Notes: generated by a model from the letters alone, not told the origin. Shown: positions 39,924 through 49,514, numbered from the stretch's first letter. The stretch: DNA of 64,000 nt from Cognatazoarcus halotolerans (GCF_009800965.1 NZ_WUAF01000012.1:62001-126000), one strand, 5' to 3'. Translations and numbers: made by a program.

Positions 39924-39948
39924 GACAGCTCCTGTTTATGACATGTCA

Positions 39949-40016
39949 CCGGGTACCGCCAATTTCGACGAATTTGCAAACCCGGCACCACTTGTTTCCG
40001 GACAAACCTCCGTCCG
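39949..40016 (-). promoter_or_regulatory. Possible structured leader of rpmI-rplT
   Basis: Within the infC-rpmI gap, CGGAC/GTCCG (40012-40016 with 39999-40003) and a longer-range CCGGGT/ACCCGG pair (39980-39985 with 39949-39954) can form on the minus-strand transcript. L20 binds a structured leader ahead of rpmI in other bacteria. The hairpins are short, so this is tentative. Confidence 0.3.
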
Positions 40017-40049
40017 CTTCTTGCCCCGGATTTCAAGGGCAAAACCTGC

Positions 40050-40571
40050 TTAAGCCTTCTTTTTCGGGGCGATCACCATCACCATCTGCCGCCCTTCCAT
40101 CTTTGGCATTTGCTCAACCTGACCCAACTCGTCGAGATCGGCCTTAACTCGCTCAAGCTGCCTCAGTCCGAATTCCTGGTGAGCCATTTCCCGCCCCCGG
40201 AACCGTAAGGTCACCTTGCACTTGTCTCCATCGGTCAGAAATCTTGTCAGATTACGCAGCTTGATCTGGTAATCGTTTTCATCCGTACCGGGGCGGAGCT
40301 TTACTTCCTTCAACTGCGTTTGCTTTTGCTTGGACTTTGCTTCGTGGGCCTTTTTCGCTTCCTGATACTTGAACTTGCCAAAGTCCATGATCCGGCACAC
40401 CGGCGGCTTGGCAAGCGGCGCGATCTCCACGAGATCAAGCCCTGACTCTTCAGCCATATTCATTGCTGTCTGAAGGGACACGATGCCGGCCTGTTCGCCG
40501 TCCGCATCGATGAGTCGAATTTCTAACGCGTTGATCTCTCTGTTTACGCGCTGCTTCTTATCCTGAGCGAT
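40050..40571 (-). CDS. infC: Translation initiation factor IF-3 (ATC start codon)
   Basis: IF-3 binds the 30S subunit and rejects non-canonical start codons. The 173-residue form has [20 protein letters not shown] at the N-domain, [20 protein letters not shown], and a C-domain ending [18 protein letters not shown] conventional ATG exists only at the internal Met in AMNMAEE, which would remove the conserved N-domain. An in-frame TGA lies two codons before the ATC at 40569-40571, and GGAG lies about 9 nt upstream of that ATC. So ATC is the best start, parallel to the ATT start of E. coli infC, which permits autoregulation. thrS lies directly upstream. Confidence 0.92.
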   Translation of the reverse strand: MAQDKKQRVNREINALEIRLIDADGEQAGIVSLQTAMNMAEESGLDLVEIAPLAKPPVCRIMDFGKFKYQEAKKAHEAKSKQKQTQLKEVKLRPGTDENDYQIKLRNLTRFLTDGDKCKVTLRFRGREMAHQEFGLRQLERVKADLDELGQVEQMPKMEGRQMVMVIAPKKKA

Positions 40572-40601
40572 GGTTCAAATCTCCACGAATGCCAAACAAA
40601 A

Positions 40602-42518
40602 TCAGGCCGTGCCGGCTCGCGCCTGAACTTCACGCTGCCAACGCTCGATCAACGAATCGAGGGACATTTGGCCGAGGTCTTGACCACCCCGGACGCGCAC
40701 GGCCACCACACCCGCTGCCTTCTCTTTTTCACCAACCACAAGTTGGTAAGGCAACTTGCGCACGCTATGTTCGCGTATTTTATAAGTAATTTTTTCGTTT
40801 CGCAAATCCGACTCGACCCTGAAGCCCGCCTGCAGCAGGCGATTTGCAACTTCACGTGCGTAATCAGCCTGACTGTCGGAGATATTCAGGACTACGGCCT
40901 GAACCGGTGAAAGCCACAGTGGGAAGTTGCCAGCATGGTTCTCGATGAGAATACCGATGAAACGCTCAAGCGAACCGAGGATGGCACGGTGCAGCATGAC
41001 CGGCCGGGCCCTACTGTTCGCCTCCGTGACGTACTCGGCGCCCAGGCGCTCGGGGAGCACGAAATCAAGTTGTATCGTCCCGCATTGCCATGAGCGGCCC
41101 AATGCATCCTTGATCTGATACTCGATCTTAGGGCCGTAAAACGCCCCCTCCCCTGGCAGTTCCTGCCACTCGAGCCCCGATGCCGAAAGTGCATCGCGCA
41201 AGCCCTGCTCCGCCTTGTCCCACACAGCGTCGGTGCCTGCTCGCTGATCGGGTCGCAACGACAGCTTCACGGCCACATCGTTGAAGCCGAAATCCCGATA
41301 AACCCGTGTGAGCAACGCATTGAAAGCCTGCACCTCCTCCACGATCTGATCTTCGGTACAGAAGATGTGCGCATCATCCTGAACGAAGCCGCGCACTCGC
41401 ATCAGGCCATGCAACGCACCCGAGGGTTCATTGCGGTGGCAAGAGCCAAACTCAGCAAGCCGCAACGGCAGATCGCGATAGGAGCGCAGACCGTGATTGA
41501 ATATCTGCACATGACCAGGGCAGTTCATCGGCTTGATGGCGTAATCGCGCTTCTCCGACTCGGTCGTAAACATGTTTTCACGATAGTTTTCCCAGTGGCC
41601 CGAGCGCTCCCAAAGGCTCCTGTCCATGACCAGCGGGGTTTTCACCTCCTGGTAGCCGGCCTCCGTCAGGACGTCGCGCATGTACTGTTCGACCCGCTGC
41701 CACAAGGTCCAGCCATGGGGATGCCAGAAAACCATTCCCGGCGCTTCATCCTGCAGGTGAAACAGATCCAGCTGCTTGCCAATCCGTCGATGATCACGCT
41801 TCTCGGCCTCCTCGAGCATATGCAGATAGGCCTGCTGATCTTCCTTCCTCGCCCAAGCCGTGCCGTAGATCCGCTGCAGCATCTCGTTACGCGAATCGCC
41901 CCGCCAATAGGCTCCAGCGACCTTCATCAGCTTGAAAACCTTCAACTTGCCCGTCGAAGGGACGTGGGGTCCGCGACAAAGATCGATGAAGTCACCTTCA
42001 CGATACAACGACACATCCTCGTCGGACGGAATCGAGGCAATGATCTCGGCCTTGTAGTGCTCACCGATCGACTTGAAAAACTCGACAGCCTTGTCACGAG
42101 GCCAGACTTCGCGCTGAACCGGAAAATCGTGCTTCGCCAATTCGGCCATCCGCAATTCGATCTTCTGCAGATCTTCCGGGGTAAAGGGCCGCTTATAAGC
42201 GAAGTCGTAATAAAAGCCGTTCTCAATAACGGGCCCGATCGTAACCTGGGCTTCGGGGAAAAGCTCTTTGACCGCGAAAGCCAGCAGGTGAGCCGTCGAA
42301 TGACGGATCACCTCAAGACCGTCCTGATCTCTGTCCGTGATGATCGCGAGCGCCACATCACAAGAAATGAGGTGACTGGTATCGACCAAACGTCCATCGA
42401 CTCTTCCGGCAAGCGCAGCCTTGGCCAAGCCAGCGCCAATTGACGCAGCAACTTCGCCTACCGTAACCGGAACGTCAAAGCTGCGAATGGATCCATCTGG
42501 AAGCGTGATGTTGGGCAT
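40602..42518 (-). CDS. thrS: Threonyl-tRNA synthetase
   Basis: The 638-residue class II synthetase has the N-terminal TGS domain ([20 protein letters not shown]), the second editing domain ([20 protein letters not shown] with the HxxxH motif), the catalytic core with the zinc Cys in [10 protein letters not shown] and later His residues (for example in [20 protein letters not shown]), and a C-terminal anticodon-binding domain. Length matches the family. It heads the thrS-infC-rpmI-rplT-pheST-ihfA cluster. Between it and tRNA-Val lies a strong terminator. Confidence 0.98.
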   Translation of the reverse strand: MPNITLPDGSIRSFDVPVTVGEVAASIGAGLAKAALAGRVDGRLVDTSHLISCDVALAIITDRDQDGLEVIRHSTAHLLAFAVKELFPEAQVTIGPVIENGFYYDFAYKRPFTPEDLQKIELRMAELAKHDFPVQREVWPRDKAVEFFKSIGEHYKAEIIASIPSDEDVSLYREGDFIDLCRGPHVPSTGKLKVFKLMKVAGAYWRGDSRNEMLQRIYGTAWARKEDQQAYLHMLEEAEKRDHRRIGKQLDLFHLQDEAPGMVFWHPHGWTLWQRVEQYMRDVLTEAGYQEVKTPLVMDRSLWERSGHWENYRENMFTTESEKRDYAIKPMNCPGHVQIFNHGLRSYRDLPLRLAEFGSCHRNEPSGALHGLMRVRGFVQDDAHIFCTEDQIVEEVQAFNALLTRVYRDFGFNDVAVKLSLRPDQRAGTDAVWDKAEQGLRDALSASGLEWQELPGEGAFYGPKIEYQIKDALGRSWQCGTIQLDFVLPERLGAEYVTEANSRARPVMLHRAILGSLERFIGILIENHAGNFPLWLSPVQAVVLNISDSQADYAREVANRLLQAGFRVESDLRNEKITYKIREHSVRKLPYQLVVGEKEKAAGVVAVRVRGGQDLGQMSLDSLIERWQREVQARAGTA

Positions 42519-42537
42519 GATCGAATAGACTCAGGAC

Positions 42538-42567
42538 AAAAAAAAAGTGCGGGCAAGCCGCACTTTT
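42538..42567 (-). terminator. Terminator between tRNA-Val and thrS
   Basis: On the minus strand an 8-bp stem AAGTGCGG/CCGCACTT (42558-42565 with 42545-42552) followed by a long T run. It ends the tRNA-Val transcript about 20 nt before the thrS start. Confidence 0.9.
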
Positions 42568-42662
42568 CCGTTTGGAACAAAACTCCGTGGCGCAACTTGA
42601 CCGAGTTCAACTACAACCAACGGTACAAGTTCGAAATGCCATGGCGTTTTACTCCAGAATGC

Positions 42663-42739
42663 TGGTAGGCGCGATTGGACTCGAACCAACGACCCCCACC
42701 ATGTCAAGGTGGTGCTCTAACCAGCTGAGCTACGCGCCT
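42663..42739 (-). tRNA. tRNA-Val (anticodon GAC)
   Basis: A 77-nt cloverleaf with encoded CCA. Acceptor AGGCGCG/CGCGCCT, D stem GCTC/GAGC, anticodon arm CCACC-TTGACAT-GGTGG with GAC as anticodon, T arm with GGTTCGAGTCC. Reads GUC and GUU. It has a near-consensus sigma-70 promoter upstream. The GUA codons that dominate the ilvB leader need a different tRNA-Val. Confidence 0.97.
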
Positions 42740-42754
42740 ACTGCGAAGACGCGC

Positions 42755-42782
42755 ATTATAGAGGCTTTCGCGCGGCTGTCAA
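42755..42782 (-). promoter_or_regulatory. Sigma-70 promoter of tRNA-Val
   Basis: On the minus strand TTGACA (42777-42782) and TATAAT (42755-42760) are both perfect consensus hexamers with a 16-nt spacer, followed by a GC-rich discriminator (GCGCG), typical of stable-RNA promoters under stringent control. It lies 15 nt upstream of the tRNA. Confidence 0.92.
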
Positions 42783-42788
42783 AGTTTT

Positions 42789-43037
42789 TTAGCTGCGGGC
42801 TTTCAACCGCGTGTAAATCACGAGAAGAACGACCGAGCCAACGATCGCTCCAACAAACCCAGCCCCCTCACCTGCCCGATAGATCCCAAGCATCTGGCCA
42901 CCAAAGCTGGCAGCCATGGACCCTGCAATTCCCAACACTGCAGTCATGACGAATCCAAGATTTTCCTTGCCGGGATGAAGCAGCTTCGCGATCACGCCAA
43001 CAACGAACCCTATCAGGATTGTAAACACTATCGACAC
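42789..43037 (-). CDS. GlsB/YeaQ/YmgE-family membrane protein
   Basis: An 82-residue protein with three hydrophobic helices: SIVFTILIGFVVGVIAKLLH, then LGFVMTAVLGIAGSMAASFG, then GAGFVGAIVGSVVLLVIYT. The glycine pattern is that of the transglycosylase-associated (YeaQ/GlsB) family, small stress-related inner-membrane proteins of unclear role. The GTG at 43035-43037 is chosen because GGAGG lies 5 nt upstream and this gives the same 82-residue length as YeaQ; a TTG at 43055 is an unlikely alternative. It is upstream of tRNA-Val on the same strand. Confidence 0.9.
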   Translation of the reverse strand: MSIVFTILIGFVVGVIAKLLHPGKENLGFVMTAVLGIAGSMAASFGGQMLGIYRAGEGAGFVGAIVGSVVLLVIYTRLKARS

Positions 43038-43134
43038 ACTAACCTCCGTGTACAACTGTTTGCGGATACCGTTTCATTGTTACCCACAACCGGCGCTGCA
43101 AGTGCAAATCAGTGCAACGCCCGCCTACGGCAGT

Positions 43135-43926
43135 CTAGGCCACGGACCAAGCCGCCAGAAACTCCCGCCAATGGGCACCGTCAGTACGCTCCAGACACTC
43201 GCGAACCAGGCTCAACTCATTCCCGTACTCGACGGCATCGAGATGGCCGCGCATGCGCTCGAAACGAAGAAATACCAGGTAAGTATTCACGACGTCCGTC
43301 TCGCAATAGTCGCGAATTTCGCTAACGCGTCCTTCACGAAACGCATCCCAAACCACAGAACCATCCATACCGAGCTTTCCCGGGAAGCCCATGAGTTTTG
43401 CCATCTCGTCCAGCGGCGCACTCGCACGTGCCTGATAAAGCGCCAAAAGGTCCATCAGATCAAGATGGCGGGCGTGATAACGTCCAATATAGTTGTTCCA
43501 CTTGAACTCTCGCGAATCCAAGTAATCACCATCGCCCTGATCCCAGTAGCGAGGGGCAATGGAGCCGTGCATCAAACCTCTGTAGTGCAAAACCGGGAGG
43601 TCAAATCCACCTCCATTCCATGAAACGATCTGCGGGCAGAATCGCTCGATTCCGTCGAAGAAGCGCTGAATGATCGTCGCCTCGTCACATTCAGGCTCCG
43701 AAAGCGAGAAGACTCGGAATTGCTGTTCGTCCCGAAATGCGCAGGAAATCGTCACGATTCGGTGTAAGTGATGAGGCAGGAAATCACTCCCCCGCGAAGC
43801 CCTGCATTGCTGAAATCCGAATTCGGCAACTTCGTCGTCAGACAAACTTTTGGGTAGATCATTCAGCAACCGGATTCCAGCGACATCTGGGACCGTTTCG
43901 ATATCAAACACCAAGACAGGCTTCAC
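43135..43926 (-). CDS. Predicted 3'-5' exonuclease (DnaQ/PolB-like fold)
   Basis: A 263-residue nuclease with the DEDDy-type metal ligands: DIET in KPVLVFDIETVPD, the second acidic site in SWNGGGFDLPVLHYRG (Asn-Gly-Gly-x-Phe-Asp), and the C-terminal YCETDVVNTYLVFLRF. This matches the predicted PolB-like exonuclease family found across proteobacteria, with unknown substrate. The GTG at 43924-43926 has GGAG 6 nt upstream and starts the protein directly at MKPVLVFDIE; the TTG four codons earlier is less likely. A 20-nt palindrome lies 21 nt upstream. Confidence 0.88.
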   Translation of the reverse strand: MKPVLVFDIETVPDVAGIRLLNDLPKSLSDDEVAEFGFQQCRASRGSDFLPHHLHRIVTISCAFRDEQQFRVFSLSEPECDEATIIQRFFDGIERFCPQIVSWNGGGFDLPVLHYRGLMHGSIAPRYWDQGDGDYLDSREFKWNNYIGRYHARHLDLMDLLALYQARASAPLDEMAKLMGFPGKLGMDGSVVWDAFREGRVSEIRDYCETDVVNTYLVFLRFERMRGHLDAVEYGNELSLVRECLERTDGAHWREFLAAWSVA

Positions 43927-43947
43927 GCAATGCTCCAACTTTCACTC

Positions 43948-43967
43948 GGGTCCTGCATGCAGGACCC
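43948..43967. repeat. Perfect 20-nt palindrome upstream of the exonuclease gene
   Basis: GGGTCCTGCATGCAGGACCC is fully self-complementary with no spacer. It lies 22-41 nt upstream of the GTG start at 43926, where it could be an operator or form a hairpin in the leader. No T run follows on either strand, so it is not a terminator. Confidence 0.7.
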
Positions 43968-44160
43968 TGTTCGGGCCTGATCGAGCCGTCGCCCGGCAAA
44001 CGTATCCCCACTTGCTGTCCTCATTCCCCGTCTCCGTTAGCACCTGTCATCTACATGTAGCACACCGAACAATCGGTGTTCTCTGTCAGACTCAACCGGT
44101 TCCAGCGACCATCGTTGGGCGAGCGATACTGACAAACAAGCCCCTCGAAGCAATTCCCGA

Positions 44161-44493
44161 TCACTGGTCAGACCGATCCACCCAGCGTGCCCCATAAGGC
44201 AGAAAGGGAACTACTCCTCCGCATCGTATCGCGAATGTGGTCGGTTCAAGCATGTGAACCGTCGCCCCCCAGTCAAAGGCAACTAATCCGGCGATGTACT
44301 GGTCCTGCAAGACCTTCAGCTTCCGGAGCGGATCATGCAACGGATACTTTTCCGGCCGCAGCCATTGGACGATGGATATTTGCCGTCGCGCAATCCGATA
44401 CGAGCAAATACGGCAACACGCCTGGCGCACATTGAACCCAAGGTCGAATGATCTCTGCCCCACCCGAGTTCGCCCCATACGATTCAACGGCAC
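44161..44493 (-). CDS. Doubtful ORF, unknown
   Basis: A 110-codon reading frame in the long interval upstream of the exonuclease gene. The middle stretch RPEKYPLHDPLRKLKVLQDQ, then YIAGLVAFDWGATVHMLEP, has codon use that looks partly coding, but the start region is Cys/Arg-rich and odd. No motif, signal peptide or clear ribosome site is visible. It may be a fragment of a decayed gene or chance. Confidence 0.2.
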   Translation of the reverse strand: MPLNRMGRTRVGQRSFDLGFNVRQACCRICSYRIARRQISIVQWLRPEKYPLHDPLRKLKVLQDQYIAGLVAFDWGATVHMLEPTTFAIRCGGVVPFLPYGARWVDRSDQ

Positions 44494-44941
44494 TCATAAG
44501 GTGATCGACAAACTCGTCTCACTCGACATCAAAAGGTCTTCAAGAGTGCCTTACAAGAAGCAGGGGAACCATTCCTGAAGCGGGTATGAGAGTTTTACCG
44601 CTAGCCCCTGAGCAATGCGGTCGCAATCCGCCTCAGAAGCTTTACTCCGGTCATTGGAGGCGGACCTTGCCAGGGCTTATTCCACAACGACACGACTCCA
44701 ATCGCGAGCCGAACGCGGGAAACAACGTCAAACTGCAAGTCGAGCATTGCCTTTAGGAGAGGTCAGGTGCTATCCGCGAGCCTGACCAAGAAACAAGAGC
44801 ACCAATGCAAAACACTTTCGGAATAGGGTTGGGCAGTCGAACCGCCTCAGCTCAAACCCCGATATTGCGGCACTGTGACGGAGTCAACATCGACCGTAGC
44901 AGCTCGCCGAAATGGGGAGTGAATTCCTCACCTATCAACTC

Positions 44942-45832
44942 TCAAGCTGGAAATACGCCGGTCGACAGATAGCGATCACCCCGATCACAAACAATCGAGA
45001 CGATCACTGCATTTTTCAGCTCATGCCCAAGACGTTGCGCAACATGCATCGCACCACCTGAAGAGATCCCTGCGAAGATTCCCTCCTCCCGTGCGAGACG
45101 ACGCGTCATCTCTTCAGCGTCCGCCTGACTGACATATTCGAGTCGATCGACACGCGGGGCTTCGTAGATCTTCGGAAGATAGGCCTCAGGCCACTTCCTG
45201 ATACCGGGGATCTGCGCCCCCTCCTCGGGCTGACATCCTACGACGCAGATTCCGGGATTGCGGCTCTTGAGGTAACGAGAAACACCCATAATGGTGCCCG
45301 TCGTACCCATACTGCTCACAAAATGAGTGATTCGGCCAGCAGTCTGCTCCCAGATTTCGGGGCCGGTGCCTTCGACATGCGAGAGGGGATTGTCCGGGTT
45401 TGCAAATTGGTCAAGGATCCGACCCTTTCCTTCATCACGCATTCTCTCCGCAACATCGCGTGCCATCTCCATTCCCCCCTCCCGCGGAGTGAGAACGAGC
45501 TCGGCACCGAACGCACGCATCGTCTGGCGTCGCTCGACACTCTGATTCTCGGGCATGATCAGAATCATTCGATATCCGCGCATTGCAGCCGCCATTGCCA
45601 ATGCGATACCGGTATTGCCGCTCGTCGCCTCAATGAGGGTGTCACCGGGGCGGATCTCACCCCGCCGTTCGGCCCGCATGATCATCGAAAGCGCAGGACG
45701 GTCCTTCACGGAGCCTGCTGGATTATTACCCTCCAGCTTCGCAAGAAGAACATTCCCCGCGCCACCATCGATACGCTTGAGGCGCACCAACGGCGTCTGT
45801 CCTACGTAGTCTTCAAGCGTTTTGTATTCCAT
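44942..45832 (-). CDS. cysM: Cysteine synthase B
   Basis: PLP enzyme making cysteine (or S-sulfocysteine) from O-acetylserine. The 296-residue protein starts MEYKTLEDYVGQTPLVRLKR. The PLP lysine is in NNPAGSVKDRPALSMI, followed by LIEATSGNTGIALAMAAAMR and the phosphate loop VSSMGTTGTIMGVSRYL. The length and the block EEGAQIPGIRKWPEAYLP indicate CysM, not CysK. I prefer the ATG at 45830-45832 over one 8 codons upstream. It follows lapB with a 110-nt gap on the same strand. Confidence 0.95.
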   Translation of the reverse strand: MEYKTLEDYVGQTPLVRLKRIDGGAGNVLLAKLEGNNPAGSVKDRPALSMIMRAERRGEIRPGDTLIEATSGNTGIALAMAAAMRGYRMILIMPENQSVERRQTMRAFGAELVLTPREGGMEMARDVAERMRDEGKGRILDQFANPDNPLSHVEGTGPEIWEQTAGRITHFVSSMGTTGTIMGVSRYLKSRNPGICVVGCQPEEGAQIPGIRKWPEAYLPKIYEAPRVDRLEYVSQADAEEMTRRLAREEGIFAGISSGGAMHVAQRLGHELKNAVIVSIVCDRGDRYLSTGVFPA

Positions 45833-45942
45833 TGCAAATCCTGTAATTGCCATCACGCGGTCATCGAATATCTCAACCGGCCTAGCCCGCAGTTCGTCAC
45901 GGTAAGGCTCTCCGTCAGGAAACGATATCCGGGAACCTCCAC

Positions 45943-47118
45943 TCAGGGCGAGAGATCAAATTCCTCCGTGCGCCTCGGCGGATAAGTCTCCCATCCACCA
46001 CACGCAGGACAACGCCAATAAAACTGCCTCGCCTTGAAGCCACAGGCGTCACAACGATAACGTGCAACCCGACGCGTATGACCATGGATCAACTGCTTGA
46101 CCAGGTCTATGTCGTGACGCTGCTCTACCGGTGCGGTCAACAACGCCGCTTCCAGCAACTTATCAAGACCCAACAAGGTCGGATTACGACGCAGCTCATC
46201 ACGAACCAACTCGTACGCTGCACGCGGTCCTTCTCGTTCGAGCTCCCATTGAAACACTTCGTCGAGAAGGTCGAGCGAGGGATGACGCTCAAGCCACGAC
46301 GCGAGCAACTGCAGTCCAGCCTCGACCCGACCCTGTCTTTGATACGCCTCCATCATTGGTTCGGCGACCATCGCCAGATAGATCGGACTCTGGTTCTCGA
46401 CACGTTTCCAGACGTCGAGCGCAGCCTCGTCATCGCCCTGATCAGCCAGCAACTCGCCTCGCAGCAGACTCGCTCGCACGCACTGGCGATTCTGTGCCAG
46501 AGCCTCATCAAGGTGCTCATGTGCCTCGCCAAAGCGTGAATCTGCGATTGCCGAAGCGGCGAGCTCGCAATGAAAGTTCGCAAGCTCCTTGCGCCACATC
46601 ACCTGCTCATGCTCGGGCAACGAACGAATCACTTCTATTGCCTTGGCCCAGTCCTTCTCCTGCTGAAATATTTCTAACAGGTACTTTGAGCTGATATCAC
46701 CCAACCGGGTACCCTTTAGCTGCAGGAATGCGGACTCTGCCCGATCAAGTAGTCCAGCCTTCAGGTAGTCCTGCCCCAGTTCAGCCAGCGCCTGCAAACG
46801 CTGCTCTTGGGAAAGATCTTCGCGACTGACCAAATTTTGATGCATACGAATTGCCCGATCCGTTTCACCGCGACGCCGGAACAGGCTTCCAAGCGCAAAA
46901 TGCAATTCAATCGTATGCGGATCGATCTTGACCGCCTCAAGAAACGAGTCGATCGCCTTGTCCTGTTGTTCGTTGAGGAGGAAGTTTAGGCCAGTAAGAT
47001 AGGAACGCGGCAGCGATCGCGACTCTTTCACAACCTGGCGGATATCGAGGCGCGCAGCCAACCATCCCAGAACAAAAAAAAGCGGGAAGGCCAGCAGCCA
47101 CCAGAGTTCAAATTCCAT
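45943..47118 (-). CDS. lapB: Lipopolysaccharide assembly protein B
   Basis: LapB (YciM) controls LpxC degradation by FtsH and so LPS synthesis. The 391-residue protein has one N-terminal membrane anchor (WWLLAFPLFFVLGWLAARLD), a series of TPR repeats through the middle (for example AIDSFLEAVKIDPHTIELHF), and a C-terminal rubredoxin-like metal site: YRCDACGFKARQFYWRCPAC, two CxxC pairs. It follows lapA after 5 nt, the conserved arrangement. Confidence 0.96.
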   Translation of the reverse strand: MEFELWWLLAFPLFFVLGWLAARLDIRQVVKESRSLPRSYLTGLNFLLNEQQDKAIDSFLEAVKIDPHTIELHFALGSLFRRRGETDRAIRMHQNLVSREDLSQEQRLQALAELGQDYLKAGLLDRAESAFLQLKGTRLGDISSKYLLEIFQQEKDWAKAIEVIRSLPEHEQVMWRKELANFHCELAASAIADSRFGEAHEHLDEALAQNRQCVRASLLRGELLADQGDDEAALDVWKRVENQSPIYLAMVAEPMMEAYQRQGRVEAGLQLLASWLERHPSLDLLDEVFQWELEREGPRAAYELVRDELRRNPTLLGLDKLLEAALLTAPVEQRHDIDLVKQLIHGHTRRVARYRCDACGFKARQFYWRCPACGGWETYPPRRTEEFDLSP

Positions 47119-47123
47119 CGTGC

Positions 47124-47429
47124 TCAGAGAGATTCGGCCGATTGCGCCTCTGCAACAGGGGGCGAAGCTGCGGAGGCGTCGGATTCAAGGCTCGACACAC
47201 GTCGACGCAACCTATACACCTCCCGGCGTAACCGAAAGAGCGAAATCATCGTTGCAGTCGCCCCGAGGATTGCACCGGCCGCAAAGAAAATCAGGATGAC
47301 AAACACGAGCGGAAGCTGCCATGCCCCGCCCATGAAAAATTGCAGGCCGACCAACTGATCGTTCTTTACGGCAAAACCGAAAAGAAAAAGGAAGATGGCC
47401 AACCGTAGGATCCAGACAAGTATTCGCAT
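47124..47429 (-). CDS. lapA: Lipopolysaccharide assembly protein A (DUF1049)
   Basis: A 101-residue inner-membrane protein starting MRILVWILRLAIFLFLFGFA, with a second helix LPLVFVILIFFAAGAILGAT and a cytoplasmic coiled tail (LFRLRREVYRLRRRVSSLES). This is the LapA/YciS layout; LapA partners LapB. I prefer the ATG at 47427-47429; the longer frame extends into the ihfB terminator. Confidence 0.93.
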   Translation of the reverse strand: MRILVWILRLAIFLFLFGFAVKNDQLVGLQFFMGGAWQLPLVFVILIFFAAGAILGATATMISLFRLRREVYRLRRRVSSLESDASAASPPVAEAQSAESL

Positions 47430-47456
47430 GAACGGGATTATCGCCGAGCATGGGAC

Positions 47457-47483
47457 AAAAAAGAAGGCGGCTTGCGCCGCCTT
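47457..47483 (-). terminator. Terminator after ihfB
   Basis: On the minus strand AAGGCGGC-GCAA-GCCGCCTT (47476-47483 with 47464-47471) followed by a C then TTTTTT. It lies 28 nt past the ihfB stop and 28 nt before the lapA start. Confidence 0.87.
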
Positions 47484-47510
47484 TCTGAAACATTGCACTA
47501 AATTAGGCGC

Positions 47511-47795
47511 TTATTCGCGGATATCGACTCGCTCGCGCAACTCCTTGCCGGCCTTAAAGTGAGGCACATACTTCTCAGGTACGTGTACCTTTTCACCAGA
47601 TTTGGGGTTACGTCCAACGCGGGGCGGACGGTAATTCAGGGCAAAGCTCCCGAATCCGCGGATCTCGATGCGATCACCAGTAGCCAGAGCCTCGGTCATC
47701 GCATCGATAATCATCTTGACCGCGTAATCGGCGTCCTTCGCAACGAGCTGGGGAAAGCGTTCCGCCAGCCGCGCAATTAGCTCCGATTTGGTCAT
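47511..47795 (-). CDS. ihfB: Integration host factor beta subunit
   Basis: The 94-residue partner of IhfA. It begins [20 protein letters not shown] and contains [20 protein letters not shown] and [20 protein letters not shown], the DNA-bending arm with the conserved Pro. Length is exactly as in E. coli. It lies 12 nt downstream of rpsA, the same order as in enterics, and is followed by a terminator. Confidence 0.97.
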   Translation of the reverse strand: MTKSELIARLAERFPQLVAKDADYAVKMIIDAMTEALATGDRIEIRGFGSFALNYRPPRVGRNPKSGEKVHVPEKYVPHFKAGKELRERVDIRE

Positions 47796-47807
47796 GCCAA
47801 TCCCGAC

Positions 47808-49514
47808 TTACTGCTTTTGCTCGTTGAGCTTGGCCTTGAGCAGCGCACCCAGATTGGTGGTTCCGGTCGCAGCGGAGCTTTCCGAAGCCAGTTTCTGCAT
47901 GGCGTCGTTCTGCTCTGCCTGATCCTTCGCACGAATCGACAGGCTGATCGAACGGGTCTTGCGATCCACGTTGATGATCAGGGTTTCGACTTCATCACCT
48001 TCCTTGAGCATGGTGGTCAGGTCATCTACACGATGCGGCGCGGCTTCCGAAGCACGCAGGTAGCCCTCGACTTCGTCCGAAAGACCGATCACGGCACCAC
48101 GTGCATCGACCGACTTCACCGTTCCGCTCACGAGGCTGTTCTTCTCGTGGGTTGCGATGAAGTTGGTGAACGGGTCACCTTCGAGTTGCTTCACGCCAAG
48201 GGAGATACGCTCGCGCTCGACATCGATGGAAAGCACCACCGCTTCGACCTCATCACCCTTCTTGAAACGACGGACCGCTTCGTCACCCACGTCGCTCCAT
48301 GACAGATCAGACAGGTGAACCAAACCGTCGATGCCGCCATCCAGACCAATAAAGACACCAAAGTCGGTGATCGACTTGATCTGACCACGGACCTTGTCGC
48401 CCTTCTTGTGGTTGATCGCGAAATCGTCCCACGGGTTGGACAGGCACTGCTTCATGCCCAGCGAGATACGACGACGGTCTTCGTCGATTTCGAGAATCAT
48501 CACCTCGACTTCGTCGCCGAGTTGCACAACCTTAGTCGGATGGATGTTCTTGTTGGTCCAGTCCATTTCGGACACGTGAACCAGACCTTCAATACCCTGC
48601 TCGACCTCCACGAATGCGCCGTAATCGGTGATGTTCGTGACCTTGCCAAACAGACGGGTACCGTTCGGGTAGCGGCGGGAGATGCCGACCCAAGGATCTT
48701 CGCCGAGTTGCTTGAGACCAAGCGAAACACGGTTCTTTTCCTGATCGAACTTGAGCACTTTTGCTTCGATCTCGTCACCAACCGTGAGCACTTCGCTCGG
48801 ATGACGGACCCTGCGCCATGCCAGATCGGTGATGTGAAGCAGGCCGTCGATACCACCGAGATCCACGAACGCACCGTAGTCGGTGATGTTCTTGACGATA
48901 CCCTTGATGACGGTGCCTTCCTTGAGGTTGGAGAGCAGCTTTTCGCGCTCTTCACCCATGGTTTCTTCAAGCACCGCACGGCGGGAAACCACCACGTTGT
49001 TACGCTTGCGATCCAGCTTGATGACCTTGAATTCGAACTCCTTACCTTCGTAAGGCGTGGTGTCCTTGACCGGGCGCATGTCGACCAGCGAACCCGGCAG
49101 GAAGGCGCGGATCCCATTGGTCATGACCGTCAGACCGCCCTTGACACGACCGGAAATCACGCCATTGACCAGCGAACCCTCGTTGAGGGCCTTCTCCAGA
49201 TCGTTCCAGGCAGCGATACGTTTAGCCTTGTCGCGCGACAGGCGCGTCTCGCCGTATCCATCCTCAAGCGCGTCGATCGCCACCTGAACGTAATCGCCCG
49301 GCTTGGTTTCGACTTCGCCGCGATCGTTGCGGAACTCTTCGATGGGGATGTAGCTTTCGGACTTGAGGCCGGCGTTCACGATCACGAAGTTCTGATCCAT
49401 TCGCACGACTTCTGCGGTGATAACCTCACCGGTACGCATTTCCTGGCGGGAAAGGGATTCCTCGAACAGGGCGGCAAAACTTTCCTGGCTGGAGACAGGG
49501 GTGGCAGTTGACAT
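47808..49514 (-). CDS. rpsA: 30S ribosomal protein S1
   Basis: The 568-residue protein has six S1 OB-fold repeats (for example [20 protein letters not shown], then [20 protein letters not shown], then [20 protein letters not shown]) and binds mRNA to deliver it to the 30S. The ATG at 49512-49514 starts [20 protein letters not shown]; a longer frame adds a nonsensical basic N-terminus. No good Shine-Dalgarno is present (only CGGG before a T run), and three hairpins sit just upstream, the arrangement used for S1 self-repression in E. coli. Confidence 0.97.
   Translation of the reverse strand: MSTATPVSSQESFAALFEESLSRQEMRTGEVITAEVVRMDQNFVIVNAGLKSESYIPIEEFRNDRGEVETKPGDYVQVAIDALEDGYGETRLSRDKAKRIAAWNDLEKALNEGSLVNGVISGRVKGGLTVMTNGIRAFLPGSLVDMRPVKDTTPYEGKEFEFKVIKLDRKRNNVVVSRRAVLEETMGEEREKLLSNLKEGTVIKGIVKNITDYGAFVDLGGIDGLLHITDLAWRRVRHPSEVLTVGDEIEAKVLKFDQEKNRVSLGLKQLGEDPWVGISRRYPNGTRLFGKVTNITDYGAFVEVEQGIEGLVHVSEMDWTNKNIHPTKVVQLGDEVEVMILEIDEDRRRISLGMKQCLSNPWDDFAINHKKGDKVRGQIKSITDFGVFIGLDGGIDGLVHLSDLSWSDVGDEAVRRFKKGDEVEAVVLSIDVERERISLGVKQLEGDPFTNFIATHEKNSLVSGTVKSVDARGAVIGLSDEVEGYLRASEAAPHRVDDLTTMLKEGDEVETLIINVDRKTRSISLSIRAKDQAEQNDAMQKLASESSAATGTTNLGALLKAKLNEQKQ

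Larger units (their letters stand above)
43927..44941. other. One-kilobase interval without a convincing gene
   Basis: Between the exonuclease start and the cysM stop there is no ORF with recognisable homology. It holds a perfect 20-nt palindrome (43948-43967), a 7-bp hairpin with a 4-nt loop (44062-44079), an 8-bp pairing TCCGCCTC/GAGGCGGA near 44628-44664, and a 7-bp pairing GGTCAGG/CCTGACC (44761-44767 with 44781-44787). None is followed by a T run. I checked for tmRNA and RNase P RNA signature sequences and saw neither. It could be a decayed gene, an unknown RNA or plain intergenic DNA. One 110-codon ORF is listed separately. Confidence 0.6.

Noticed and set aside
42607-42642. Possible 11-residue leader peptide between tRNA-Val and thrS
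   Set aside because: Contains only two Thr codons and lies in a transcript ended by a terminator before thrS; too weak for attenuation.
44062-44079. Hairpin considered as a terminator for the interval upstream of the exonuclease
   Set aside because: No T run on either strand.
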